The notes: generated by a model from the sequence alone, not told the origin. Positions 1-7,755 are shown, numbered from the stretch's first letter. The stretch is 17,327 nt of DNA from HGM10836 sp045580645 (GCA_045580645.1 JAZNOG010000087.1:1-17327), one strand, 5' to 3'. Program-made: numbers and translations.

Positions 1-1
1 A

Positions 2-17
2 TGTTTCACGTGAAACA
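2..17. promoter_or_regulatory. parS: parS centromere site (perfect palindrome)
   Basis: TGTTTCACGTGAAACA is a perfect 16-bp palindrome, identical to the Bacilli parS consensus bound by ParB/Spo0J; the symmetry extends one base each side (1-18). It lies in a non-coding AT-rich stretch downstream of gyrA, about 9 kb from oriC, where parS sites normally cluster. The six-codon ORF readable across it has no ribosome binding site and is not a gene. The rest of 19-243 shows nothing else convincing. Confidence 0.93.
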
Positions 18-243
18 TTGATATATTAAAAATAAATAATATTAACATTAAATCATTAAAATTATAATTACATATTAATTTAAATCCAAACCTATATAAT
101 TTTTTTTATATTGAAAAGAAAAAAGTTATTAACAATTGTAAAAAAATGAATTATATACTGAATAAAACTATTTATTTTTAATAGTAGAACCATTTTAATC
201 ATTACAAAATAAGCGTTCAAAACAAATGTTTGTCAAAAAAAGT

Positions 244-267
244 AAAATAAAAAGGCTTTTTAAGCCT
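244..267 (-). terminator. Rho-independent terminator of recF-gyrB-gyrA
   Basis: On the minus strand a 6-bp stem AGGCTT/AAGCCT (plus strand 262-267 with 253-258) with a 3-nt loop is followed by a T-rich tract. The gyrA stop codon (260-262) lies inside the hairpin, so coding sequence and terminator overlap. Confidence 0.8.
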
Positions 268-2782
268 CTTTTTCTTCTGATATTTCTTCAACCTCTGCCT
301 TCATAGCAACAGTTACAGTTGTTACTTTTTGATTTTCCTTTAAAGACATAAGTCGTACACCTTGAGTATTTCTCTTTAACGTAGAAATTTTAGCAACATC
401 AAGTCTAATTACAATACCATTATTTGTTGTTATTATTAAATCCTCATCACCAACAACAGACTTAAATGCTACTATTAAACCATTCTTTTCAGTGATATTT
501 AAAGCCCTAACACCTTTACTACCACGATGTGTCAATCGATACTCATTTACATCAGTTTTCTTACCATAACCCTTTTCAGTAACTACTAATATAAGTTCAG
601 AGTTATTAACAATTTCTGCGCCAATAACATTCGAATCAGCAAGTTCTATACCCTTAACACCAGAAGCACTTCTTCCCATAACACGAACTTCATCCTCATT
701 AAACCTTACCATTCTACCATTATCAGCAGCAATTATAACCTCATTATTACCAAACGTTTGTTTCACACTTATTAACTCGTCATTTTCCTTTAAAGTAATA
801 GCAATTTTACCATTTGTCCTAATAGACTCAAACTCAGAAATATTAGTTCTCTTTACATAACCTTTCTTAGTAAAGAACATCAAATTATTACTATCATCAA
901 CGCTATCCTTGGATATCGAAATAATAGATGTAATAAGTTCACCCTTTTCAATTGGTAAGATATTAACAATTGGTAATCCCTTAGATTGCCTACTTCCTTC
1001 AGGAATTTCATAACCCCTCATACGATATACCTTACCATGATTACTAAAGAATAACACATCATCATGAGTAGATGAAGTTAGTAAAATACTTATATTATCC
1101 TCCTCATTAGTAGTCATACCTTTTATACCTACACCACCACGATTTTGTGACTTATAAGTGCTTGTAGATAATCTCTTGATATATCCCTTATCAGTTAAAG
1201 AAATCATTATATTATCCTCAGGAATTAAAGATTCATCTTCAATATAATCAATTGCAGTCATATCAATATCAGTTCTTCTAGGATCTGCATACTTATCCTT
1301 AATCTCAAGCATTTCCTTCTTAATAATATCTAATACCTTTTGTTCATCCGCTAAAATAGCCTTATATTCACCAATTAACTTAATTAACTCTTTTAGTTCA
1401 GATTCTATCTTATCTCTCTCTAATCCCGTTAAACGACGCAATTTAAGCTCTAAAATGGCATCAGTTTGAATCTCAGATAAACCAAAACGCTCCATAAGCT
1501 TTTTCTTAGCATCAACATCACTATCAGCATTTCTAATAATCTTAACAACTTCATCAATATTATTTTGAGCAATTCTATAACCTTCTAAAATATGAACACG
1601 CTTTTCAGCTTTATTTAAATCAAAAGTAGTTCTTCTAATGATTACTTCCTTTTGATGATCAATATACTTAGAAATAATACTCTTAAGACCTAAAGTTCTA
1701 GGAGTTTGCCCATCAAGCATTAAGAAAATAATACCATAAGAAATTTGAAAATTAGTATATTTATATAAATTATTAAGAACAACTTGAGGATTTGCATCTC
1801 TTTTTAATGTTATTGTAATCTTAACACCATCTTTTAAATCATTATGATAATCCGCAATACCTTCAATCACCTTATTGTGAACAAGCTCTGCAACCTTATT
1901 TTTTAAATCATAAGTATTAACACCATAAGGAACTTCAGTAATCACAATATTATGATGATTTCCAACTTCCTCAATAGTTGCCCTACTTCTTATCGTAATA
2001 GAACCCCTACCAGTATCATAAGCATTCTTTATTCCAGAATTACCAAGAATTATACCACCAGTAGGAAAATCCGGACCTTTAACATATTGCATTAAACCAA
2101 GAGTATCAATCTCAGGATTATCAATATAAGCAACACAACCATCAATTACTTCACCTAAATTGTGTGGTGGAATATTTGTTGCCATACCTACAGCAATACC
2201 CATTGCACCATTAACTAATACATTAGGAAATCTCGAAGGTAAAACCCTAGGTTCTTTTCTAGTATTATCAAAGTTTTCATCCATATCAACAGTTTCTTTA
2301 TTAATATCTCTTAAAAGCTCAAGTGATAATTTTGCAAGTCTAGATTCAGTATAACGCATCGCTGCAGCAGGATCACCATCTATATTACCAAAATTACCAT
2401 GACCATCAATTAAAGTATAACGTTGATTAAAATCTTGAGCTAAGCGAACCATTGCTTCATAAATTGAAGAATCACCATGAGGATGGTAATTACCCATAAC
2501 TTCTCCAACAGTTTTTGCACTCTTTCTATGAGGTTTATCTGGAGTATAACCAGATTCATACATAGACCATAAAATTCTTCTATGAACAGGCTTTAAACCA
2601 TCTCTTAAGTCAGGTAGAGCACGCGCCTTAATGACACTCATTGAATATTCAAGAAACGAATCAGATACTTCATTTACAATATTATTTTCAAATAAACTAT
2701 CCCTTTCATGAAAACTACCACTAAATTCATCATTATGAACATTATTAATTTCTTTTTCTTCTATATTTTTATTTTCATCCAT
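260..2782 (-). CDS. gyrA: DNA gyrase subunit A
   Basis: Breakage-reunion subunit of DNA gyrase, which introduces negative supercoils as an A2B2 complex with GyrB. The 840-residue length is normal for the family. The catalytic Tyr lies in AAMRYTESR (Tyr144, equivalent to E. coli Tyr122), and the quinolone region HPHGDSSIYE keeps Ser105 and Glu109, the usual wild-type-like pair in Bacilli. The C-terminal beta-pinwheel carries a GyrA box reading QNRGGVG (546-552), with Val where the family usually has a basic residue. An N-terminal extension of about 22 residues is acidic and Asn-rich. I chose the ATG at 2782 and not the in-frame GTG at 2794: that GTG lies inside the ribosome binding site AGGTGGTGAG, which is well spaced for the ATG. 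The binding site overlaps the gyrB stop, with 12 nt between the genes, indicating translational coupling. The sequence and the gyrB-adjacent position favour GyrA over ParC. Confidence 0.97.
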   Translation of the reverse strand: MDENKNIEEKEINNVHNDEFSGSFHERDSLFENNIVNEVSDSFLEYSMSVIKARALPDLRDGLKPVHRRILWSMYESGYTPDKPHRKSAKTVGEVMGNYHPHGDSSIYEAMVRLAQDFNQRYTLIDGHGNFGNIDGDPAAAMRYTESRLAKLSLELLRDINKETVDMDENFDNTRKEPRVLPSRFPNVLVNGAMGIAVGMATNIPPHNLGEVIDGCVAYIDNPEIDTLGLMQYVKGPDFPTGGIILGNSGIKNAYDTGRGSITIRSRATIEEVGNHHNIVITEVPYGVNTYDLKNKVAELVHNKVIEGIADYHNDLKDGVKITITLKRDANPQVVLNNLYKYTNFQISYGIIFLMLDGQTPRTLGLKSIISKYIDHQKEVIIRRTTFDLNKAEKRVHILEGYRIAQNNIDEVVKIIRNADSDVDAKKKLMERFGLSEIQTDAILELKLRRLTGLERDKIESELKELIKLIGEYKAILADEQKVLDIIKKEMLEIKDKYADPRRTDIDMTAIDYIEDESLIPEDNIMISLTDKGYIKRLSTSTYKSQNRGGVGIKGMTTNEEDNISILLTSSTHDDVLFFSNHGKVYRMRGYEIPEGSRQSKGLPIVNILPIEKGELITSIISISKDSVDDSNNLMFFTKKGYVKRTNISEFESIRTNGKIAITLKENDELISVKQTFGNNEVIIAADNGRMVRFNEDEVRVMGRSASGVKGIELADSNVIGAEIVNNSELILVVTEKGYGKKTDVNEYRLTHRGSKGVRALNITEKNGLIVAFKSVVGDEDLIITTNNGIVIRLDVAKISTLKRNTQGVRLMSLKENQKVTTVTVAMKAEVEEISEEKEA

Positions 2783-2794
2783 ACAACTCACCAC

Positions 2795-4723
2795 CTAAAA
2801 ATCCAAATTTTGTGCATAACCAGCATTTTCTTCTATAAATCTTCTTCTTGGTTCTACCTCTTCACCCATAAGTTTTTCAAATATAGCATCCGCCGCAACA
2901 CAATCACTAACTGTAATCTTTTTTAAAGTTCTTTTCTCAATGTCCATTGTTGTCTCATTAAGTTCATCTGCATCCATTTCTCCAAGACCTTTCATACGAG
3001 CTATTTCAACACGATTTCTAACATTTTCCGGTATAGATTTCATATATTCATCAAGTTCAGCATCATTTAATACATATTTTCTAGTTTTACCATGCATAAT
3101 TCTATATAAAGGAGGTTGAGCAGCATAAACATGCCCAGCTTCAACAATAGGTCTAAAAAACCTATAAAATAAAGTTAAAAGTAATACCCTAATATGAGCA
3201 CCATCTACATCCGCATCGGTCATTATAATAATTTTATTATATCTTAACTTAGATAAATCAAATTCTTCACCAATTCCTGTTCCAAATGCAGTAATTATAG
3301 TTCTAATTTCTTCATTTCCAAGAGCCTTATCAAGTCTTGCCTTTTCAACATTTAAAATTTTACCTCTTAATGGAAGAATTGCTTGAGTCATAGAATCCCT
3401 ACCAGATTTTGCAGAACCACCCGCAGAGTCCCCTTCGACTATAAATATTTCAGAAACAGTAGGATCCTTACTCTTACAATCAGATAACTTACCAAAGAAA
3501 TTAGTAGTAGTTAAATCACTTTTACGAGTTATTTCCCTAGCCTTTTTCGCTGCATTTCTAGCTCTACAAGCAAGAAGTGCCTTATTTATAATAATCTTAG
3601 CATTATCAGGATTTTCCATTAAAAATCTTTCAAACCCTTGAGAAAACACACTATCAGCAAGTTTTCTAACCTCAGAATTACCAAGTCTACCCTTAGTTTG
3701 ACCTTCAAACTGTGGATTTGGATGCTTACAAGAAATAATCATTGTAAGACCTTCCTTAACATCATCTCCAGTTAAACTTTCATCCTTCTCTTTTAAAATA
3801 TTATTTTTACGAGCATAACTATTAATAACACGTGTTAAAGCTCTCTTAACACCCTCTTCATGAGTTCCACCATCATGAGTATTTATATTATTAACAAAAG
3901 AATAAATATTCTCATTATAACTAGAATTATATTGCATAGCCACTTCAAAAAATACTCCAGATTCTTCACCCTCTAAATGAATAATAGTCTCATGCAAAAT
4001 ATTTTTTTCCTTATTAATAAATCTTACATATTCCTTAATACCACCCTCATAAAAGAATTTATCAGTAACTACTTCTTCATCTCTTTTATCAGTTAAAGTT
4101 AACGTAAGTCCCTTATTTAAAAATGCAAGCTCACGAACTCTAACCTTTAAAGTATCATAATCATAAATATCAGTATCAAAAATTTCAGGATCAGGCTTAA
4201 AAGTAACAACAGTTCCAGTTTGTTCCATATCACAATTATCAACAACAGTAAGTGGATTAACAGTTTTTCCACCGTTTTCAAATCTTATGTAATTAACTTC
4301 ACCATTTTTATAAACCTTAACTTCTACCCATGAACTTAAAGCATTAACAACAGATGCACCAACACCATGAAGACCTCCAGAAACCTTATAACCTCCACCG
4401 CCAAATTTACCACCAGCATGAAGAACAGTATAAACAGTTTCAACCGTTGATAAACCTGTTTTAGGATGAATTCCAACAGGAATACCACGACCATTATCCT
4501 TTACTGTAACTGAATTATCTTCATTAATAATGATATCAATATTATCACAAAAACCTGCCAAAGCCTCATCAATAGCGTTATCAACAATTTCCCATACTAA
4601 ATGATGAAGACCCTTTACATCAGTAGTCCCAATATACATACCAGGTCTTTTTCTTACAGCCTCAAGTCCTTCTAAAACTTGAATCGCCGAAGAATCATAT
4701 TCTTTTTCCATTTGCTTTTCCAT
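2795..4723 (-). CDS. gyrB: DNA gyrase subunit B
   Basis: ATPase subunit of gyrase; ATP-driven dimerisation of its N-terminal gate drives strand passage by GyrA. The 642 residues show the GHKL ATPase motifs EIVDNAIDEA (Glu45 as expected general base, Asn49), DNGRGIP and GLHGVGASVVNAL. These are followed by the transducer domain and a TOPRIM domain with EGDSAGG (Glu430) and DADVDG (Asp503, Asp505, Asp507). The stretch LPLRGKILNVEKARLDK is the GyrB form; ParE usually has LNTEKA. I chose the ATG at 4723 and not the GTG nine bases upstream, because the GTG falls inside the AAGGAGTGA binding site that suits the ATG. The start overlaps the 3' end of recF by 29 nt, so gyrB is probably translationally coupled to recF. 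Confidence 0.97.
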   Translation of the reverse strand: MEKQMEKEYDSSAIQVLEGLEAVRKRPGMYIGTTDVKGLHHLVWEIVDNAIDEALAGFCDNIDIIINEDNSVTVKDNGRGIPVGIHPKTGLSTVETVYTVLHAGGKFGGGGYKVSGGLHGVGASVVNALSSWVEVKVYKNGEVNYIRFENGGKTVNPLTVVDNCDMEQTGTVVTFKPDPEIFDTDIYDYDTLKVRVRELAFLNKGLTLTLTDKRDEEVVTDKFFYEGGIKEYVRFINKEKNILHETIIHLEGEESGVFFEVAMQYNSSYNENIYSFVNNINTHDGGTHEEGVKRALTRVINSYARKNNILKEKDESLTGDDVKEGLTMIISCKHPNPQFEGQTKGRLGNSEVRKLADSVFSQGFERFLMENPDNAKIIINKALLACRARNAAKKAREITRKSDLTTTNFFGKLSDCKSKDPTVSEIFIVEGDSAGGSAKSGRDSMTQAILPLRGKILNVEKARLDKALGNEEIRTIITAFGTGIGEEFDLSKLRYNKIIIMTDADVDGAHIRVLLLTLFYRFFRPIVEAGHVYAAQPPLYRIMHGKTRKYVLNDAELDEYMKSIPENVRNRVEIARMKGLGEMDADELNETTMDIEKRTLKKITVSDCVAADAIFEKLMGEEVEPRRRFIEENAGYAQNLDF

Positions 4724-5816
4724 TTTTATCACTCCTTGTTTCTTTTAAAAGTTTACCATCTTTAATCTTAAAAACAGTTGCCTTATCAAGTATCCTCTCA
4801 CTAATATTTTTAATATCAGTTGTTGTAATAATAAACTGTCCTCTAGATTTTATAAACTTTAAAAAATTATTTCTTTTTTCTATATCAAGTTCACTAAAAA
4901 TATCATCCAAAAGAACAATCGGATAATAACCCTTAGTTTCCTTAAATAAATTAATTTCTGCTAACTTAAAGGATAAAACTGCTACCCTTTGTTGTCCTTG
5001 AGAACCATATATTTTTAAATCATCATTTCCTAAATAAAAACTAAAATCATCTCTATGTGGACCATATAAAGTAATTTTTCTATACCTTTCACTTTCAAGA
5101 TTGTCCTTAAATATATTTTTTATTTCATCTTTATTAAAAGATGACAAATTTTTTTCATATACAATTTTAAGACCTTTTTGTTTCATTATTCTAAAAAATA
5201 CATTATCTATATTAGAATTTAAATTCATAATAAATTTCTTACGATAATTCATAATTACAATAGCTCTTTCAATTAATTTATCAGTTAAAATATCAAAATA
5301 AATTTCATCAAAATCACTTCTTTTTAAATACTCATTTCTTATTTTTAATATCTTATTATATTCATTTAAAACTCTCATATAATTAGGAAATAACTGACAT
5401 AATTCAATATTAAGTAAATTTCTTCTAACATTTGGAGATTTTTTAACAATATCTAAATCATCAGGAGAAAACATAATAACATTCATAATAGAAATATAAT
5501 TAGAAACCCTATTTTCAACATTATTATCTAATTTTAAGACTTTATCATTATTAGTTAAAAAAATTTCTAAATTTCTAGAATTACTTCCCATTAATAAAGA
5601 ACATTTTATTCTTGAAAAATCACTATCTTTATTAATTAAATTATTATCTACTACATTTCTCATAGACTTTGTCAGCGCTAAAACATATAAACTTTCCAAA
5701 ATACTTGTTTTTCCTTGAGCATTTTTTCCAATAAAAACATTAACATTTTTATTCAAATTTAATTCTAAATTTTCAATATTTCTGAAATTAACAATTTTAA
5801 GATTTTTTACATACAT
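4695..5816 (-). CDS. recF: DNA replication and repair protein RecF
   Basis: SMC-like ATPase that, with RecO and RecR, loads RecA at single-strand gaps. The 373 residues have the family layout: N-terminal LKIVNFRN, Walker A GKNAQGKTS (30-38), signature YGSQGQQR, and Walker B with D-loop in PIVLLDDIFSELD. The gene ends with TGA, read here as stop, and overlaps gyrB by 29 nt. The ATG at 5816 is fixed by an in-frame TAG a short way upstream and by the conserved N-terminus. It has no good ribosome binding site of its own: the only strong one (AAGGAG, 5855-5860) is 38 nt away and fronts a 14-codon ORF that overlaps the recF start. Transcription probably begins at the extended -10 promoter at 5887-5895 and continues through gyrB and gyrA. 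Confidence 0.96.
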   Translation of the reverse strand: MYVKNLKIVNFRNIENLELNLNKNVNVFIGKNAQGKTSILESLYVLALTKSMRNVVDNNLINKDSDFSRIKCSLLMGSNSRNLEIFLTNNDKVLKLDNNVENRVSNYISIMNVIMFSPDDLDIVKKSPNVRRNLLNIELCQLFPNYMRVLNEYNKILKIRNEYLKRSDFDEIYFDILTDKLIERAIVIMNYRKKFIMNLNSNIDNVFFRIMKQKGLKIVYEKNLSSFNKDEIKNIFKDNLESERYRKITLYGPHRDDFSFYLGNDDLKIYGSQGQQRVAVLSFKLAEINLFKETKGYYPIVLLDDIFSELDIEKRNNFLKFIKSRGQFIITTTDIKNISERILDKATVFKIKDGKLLKETRSDKNGKANGKRI

Positions 5817-5851
5817 ATCATATTTGACCGTTTTTTTCTAAAATTTTGCAT
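5807..5851 (-). CDS. Possible 14-codon leader ORF overlapping the recF start
   Basis: An ATG three bases after a strong AAGGAG (5855-5860) opens a 14-residue ORF, MQNFRKKRSNMICM, that ends in TAA ten bases inside recF in another frame. recF lacks a good ribosome binding site, so termination on this ORF could deliver ribosomes to the recF ATG. The 3-nt spacing is shorter than ideal, and no homologue is recognised. It occupies the position of yaaA/rlbA in many Bacilli but shows no resemblance to that S4 protein. It may be only an untranslated leader. Confidence 0.35.
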   Translation of the reverse strand: MQNFRKKRSNMICM

Positions 5852-5886
5852 CAACTCCTTAACAAGTATCCCGGACTTATAAATAA

Positions 5887-5895
5887 ATTATACCA
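5887..5895 (-). promoter_or_regulatory. Extended -10 promoter for recF-gyrB-gyrA
   Basis: The minus strand reads TGGTATAAT, a perfect -10 with the extended TG element, 36 nt upstream of the leader ORF start. No good -35 is visible; the region upstream is the T-tract of the preceding terminator. The predicted transcript starts near 5880 and carries a GC cluster (TCCGGGA) unusual for this AT-rich leader. Confidence 0.7.
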
Positions 5896-5905
5896 TAAAA
5901 TAAGC

Positions 5906-5935
5906 AAAAAAACGACTAAAAACTTAATTTTAGTC
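5906..5935 (-). terminator. Rho-independent terminator of the ComK-family gene
   Basis: An 8-bp stem GACTAAAA/TTTTAGTC (5914-5921 with 5928-5935) with a 6-nt loop is followed on the minus strand by seven T. The gene's stop codon (5930-5932) lies inside the hairpin. T-rich sequence on the other side means it could also work for plus-strand transcripts. Confidence 0.85.
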
Positions 5936-6385
5936 ATTTTTTTTAACATTTTTTCTAGCTTTCGAAAGACATTCTAATCTAGTTGCTCTTAAAATCTGAT
6001 TATCAATAGAACTATAAGGAACATCAAGCAATAATTCCTTATTATTTTTAAAAATTATCAAAGTTTTCTTATCCAATTTCCTATAACTAGCAATATTATT
6101 TAATGAAATCCAAATATTAGTAACAGAATTAGGTGATTTAGTAGGAAAAAATATCAAACTTTTTGTTTCTTCAATAATAAGAGGAACCCTATAAACAGTT
6201 CCAAGCATACTTTTTGAACCAATCATCCGTCCTTCTAAAGAACTCCCAAAATACTCACAACTATACTCCATAATACTAAAAGGTTCTCTATTAAAAATAT
6301 ATTCATCATCATATTCAATAACCCTTGATTTGTTTTTTCCATAAGGAATAATAGCTAAAGTTTCTTCATTTACTTCATAATCCAT
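5930..6385 (-). CDS. ComK-family transcription factor, short form
   Basis: ComK is the DNA-binding master activator of competence genes in Bacillus; it binds A/T-rich boxes in the minor groove. The 151-residue product matches the family core: YEVN at the start, then SCEYFGSS..GR (42-53), FFPT (79-82), WIS (92-94), and an FKNNKEL...PYSSIDNQILRA stretch equivalent to the ...FSNGKTMELPISYNSFENQVYRTA... part of B. subtilis ComK. It is about 40 residues shorter than B. subtilis ComK (192 aa) and ends in a Lys/Asn-rich tail. The C-terminal FMLYPK element through which MecA delivers ComK to ClpCP in B. subtilis is therefore absent. The start is supported by AGGGGGGTG seven bases upstream. The gene lies between dnaN and recF, with its own terminator and a likely promoter, so it looks independently regulated. 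Whether it controls competence here or has another role cannot be told; the family assignment is from remembered sequence similarity. Confidence 0.82.
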   Translation of the reverse strand: MDYEVNEETLAIIPYGKNKSRVIEYDDEYIFNREPFSIMEYSCEYFGSSLEGRMIGSKSMLGTVYRVPLIIEETKSLIFFPTKSPNSVTNIWISLNNIASYRKLDKKTLIIFKNNKELLLDVPYSSIDNQILRATRLECLSKARKNVKKND

Positions 6386-6409
6386 CTTTTACACCCCCCT
6401 CAAACAAAA

Positions 6410-6423
6410 TTTAATGCATTAAA
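6410..6423. repeat. 14-bp perfect palindrome in the ComK-gene leader
   Basis: TTTAATGCATTAAA is a perfect palindrome between the likely -10 (6430-6438) and the start of the ComK-family gene. The position, just downstream of the predicted transcription start, would suit an operator. It could also be chance in such AT-rich DNA. Confidence 0.4.
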
Positions 6424-6429
6424 AAATAC

Positions 6430-6438
6430 ATTACACCA
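6430..6438 (-). promoter_or_regulatory. Possible extended -10 promoter of the ComK-family gene
   Basis: The minus strand reads TGGTGTAAT, an extended -10 with one mismatch in the hexamer, 45 nt upstream of the start codon. No clear -35 is present, which would fit a promoter that needs an activator. Confidence 0.4.
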
Positions 6439-6455
6439 TAGGTATAACATATTTA

Positions 6456-6474
6456 TTTGTCTAATTTTGTCTTA
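6456..6474. repeat. Two direct repeats one helical turn apart upstream of the ComK-family gene
   Basis: TTTGTCTAA (6456-6464) and TTTGTCTTA (6466-6474) are 10 bp apart and fall about 20-40 bp upstream of the candidate -10, at and beyond the -35 position. Same-face direct repeats at this place are typical of activator sites. The link to a regulator is inferred from position only. Confidence 0.4.
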
Positions 6475-6495
6475 TTTTAGCGAAAAAACAAGAAA

Positions 6496-7614
6496 TTAGT
6501 AAGTTCTTATCGGTAAAATTAAATAAACTAAATTTTCATTATTCTCTTCTTTTAACAAAATAGGTTTTATTTCCCCTACAAATGTTAAAACTACATTTTC
6601 ACTAGTTAAATTTTTTAAAGCATCCATCATATATCTACCACTAAACGAAATTCTAATATTATCATCACAATTAACAACCATAGTTTCTTCTACCTTTCCT
6701 ATTTCTAAAGACATAGAAGTAATTTTTAACAATCCATTGTTAATTTCTAATGTAATAATATTATTATCTCTATCATTATTTAAAATACTAGCCCTATCAA
6801 CCATACCATAAAACTCATTTTTATTAACTAACAAACTAAATAAAGAATCAGTTGGTATTAAATTCTTAGTATTTGGATAAGTTCCATTTATTAATCTAGA
6901 TTGAAACATTATATTAGCAAATTTAAAAATTATTTTATTACTAAAAACATGAATTTCAATTTCAACATCATCAAAAACAGGTAAAACCTTCAATAATTCA
7001 CCTAAATTTCTACTTGGAATAATAATATCCATATCTTTAGACAATACTTTATTAAGTTCAAGTTTTTTTAAAGCAAGTCTATAAGAATCTGTAGCACTAC
7101 ACTCTAAAACATTACCAAAAGTTTTAACATTTAAACCTGTTAATACAAGTCTTGCTTCATCTAAAGAACTAGCATAATTGGTTTGAGAAATTAAACTTTT
7201 AAACTTATTAACATTAAGTGTTAAAAAGTCATTTGAAGATTCAAAATCAATATTAGGATATTCTTTACTATCAATTCCATTTAAATTAAATTTACTATTT
7301 TCTGTATAAATCATAATTTTATGATCATCTACAATTTCAATATTTATATATTCTGAATCAAGTTTTCTAATAATATCAAGAATATATTTTCCTTTAATAA
7401 CAATACTACCAGTATTTTTAATATCTAAATTATCATCTTTTTCTATAACTGTTTGTATTGAAATATCATTATCTGAAGCAGTAAGAACTAATTTATCTTT
7501 AAATAAGTCAAATTTAATACCAGATAAAATAGGTATTATATTTTTTGAAGATAAAGCTTTAGCAACATTATTAAGTGCATCCATTAAAATATTTTTTTTA
7601 ATTTTAAAATTCAT
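6496..7614 (-). CDS. dnaN: DNA polymerase III beta subunit (sliding clamp)
   Basis: Ring-shaped homodimeric clamp that holds the replicative polymerase on DNA and recruits repair and Okazaki-fragment enzymes. The 372 residues match the family length and show the three-repeat clamp pattern. The N-terminus MNFKIKKNILMDALNNVAKAL, the LSGIKF element near residue 30 and the C-terminal LPIRTY, the conserved clamp ending, are clear. The start is supported by AAGGA seven bases upstream. A 141-bp gap holding DnaA-box-like sequences separates it from dnaA, and a TATAAT at 7656-7661 suggests a promoter of its own besides read-through from dnaA. The 110 bp after its stop contain no obvious terminator hairpin, so some read-through into the ComK-family gene is possible. 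Confidence 0.97.
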   Translation of the reverse strand: MNFKIKKNILMDALNNVAKALSSKNIIPILSGIKFDLFKDKLVLTASDNDISIQTVIEKDDNLDIKNTGSIVIKGKYILDIIRKLDSEYINIEIVDDHKIMIYTENSKFNLNGIDSKEYPNIDFESSNDFLTLNVNKFKSLISQTNYASSLDEARLVLTGLNVKTFGNVLECSATDSYRLALKKLELNKVLSKDMDIIIPSRNLGELLKVLPVFDDVEIEIHVFSNKIIFKFANIMFQSRLINGTYPNTKNLIPTDSLFSLLVNKNEFYGMVDRASILNNDRDNNIITLEINNGLLKITSMSLEIGKVEETMVVNCDDNIRISFSGRYMMDALKNLTSENVVLTFVGEIKPILLKEENNENLVYLILPIRTY

Positions 7615-7655
7615 TTTTCATTCCTTCTTTCTTTTATTATTTATTTATTATTTAT

Positions 7656-7661
7656 ATTATA
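7656..7661 (-). promoter_or_regulatory. Possible dnaN promoter (-10 element)
   Basis: The minus strand has a perfect TATAAT 41 nt upstream of the dnaN start. The only -35-like hexamer, ATGACT, is 19 bp away and weak. The TTATCAACA box at 7673-7681 falls between them, so DnaA binding would be expected to affect this promoter. Confidence 0.4.
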
Positions 7662-7672
7662 GCTGTTAATAT

Positions 7673-7707
7673 TGTTGATAAGTCATTTTTATCTTTATAT
7701 ATCAACA
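7673..7707. promoter_or_regulatory. Inverted pair of DnaA-box-like sites in the dnaA-dnaN gap
   Basis: TTATCAACA on the minus strand (7673-7681), a one-mismatch DnaA box common in AT-rich Bacilli, faces ATATCAACA on the plus strand (7699-7707). Their shared 8-bp core TGTTGATA/TATCAACA forms an exact inverted repeat. Further TTAACA-type sequences lie at about 7725-7751. This gap holds the second origin part (DnaA boxes with the unwinding site) in B. subtilis. Confidence 0.6.
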
Positions 7708-7755
7708 GTTTTTGCCTTTTTTATATGTTAATATCTATTAACAGTTTTAACATTT

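Noticed and set aside
206..236. Minus-strand TTGACA (231-236) as the -35 of a promoter reading out of the left edge
   Set aside because: No acceptable -10 at normal spacing; the best is TATTTT at 19 bp, which is common in this AT-rich DNA.
2780..2794. Upstream GTG start for gyrA giving a four-residue-longer protein
   Set aside because: The GTG is within the ribosome binding site AGGTGGTGAG that serves the ATG at 2782; the same reasoning moves the starts of gyrB and mnmE to the ATG.
2811..2819. TTATGCACA on the minus strand, a fit to the TTATNCACA DnaA box
   Set aside because: A single isolated copy in the coding 3' end of gyrB, far from oriC; expected by chance in a window of this size.
3826..3837. 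CACGTG-centred palindrome TAACACGTGTTA, possible second parS
   Set aside because: It lies inside gyrB coding sequence and matches parS only in the central bases; the flanking bases are wrong.
5866..5879. GC cluster TATCCCGGACTT as a possible Noc-binding site
   Set aside because: Only about half of the 14 NBS positions match and it is not palindromic; it lies in the recF leader.
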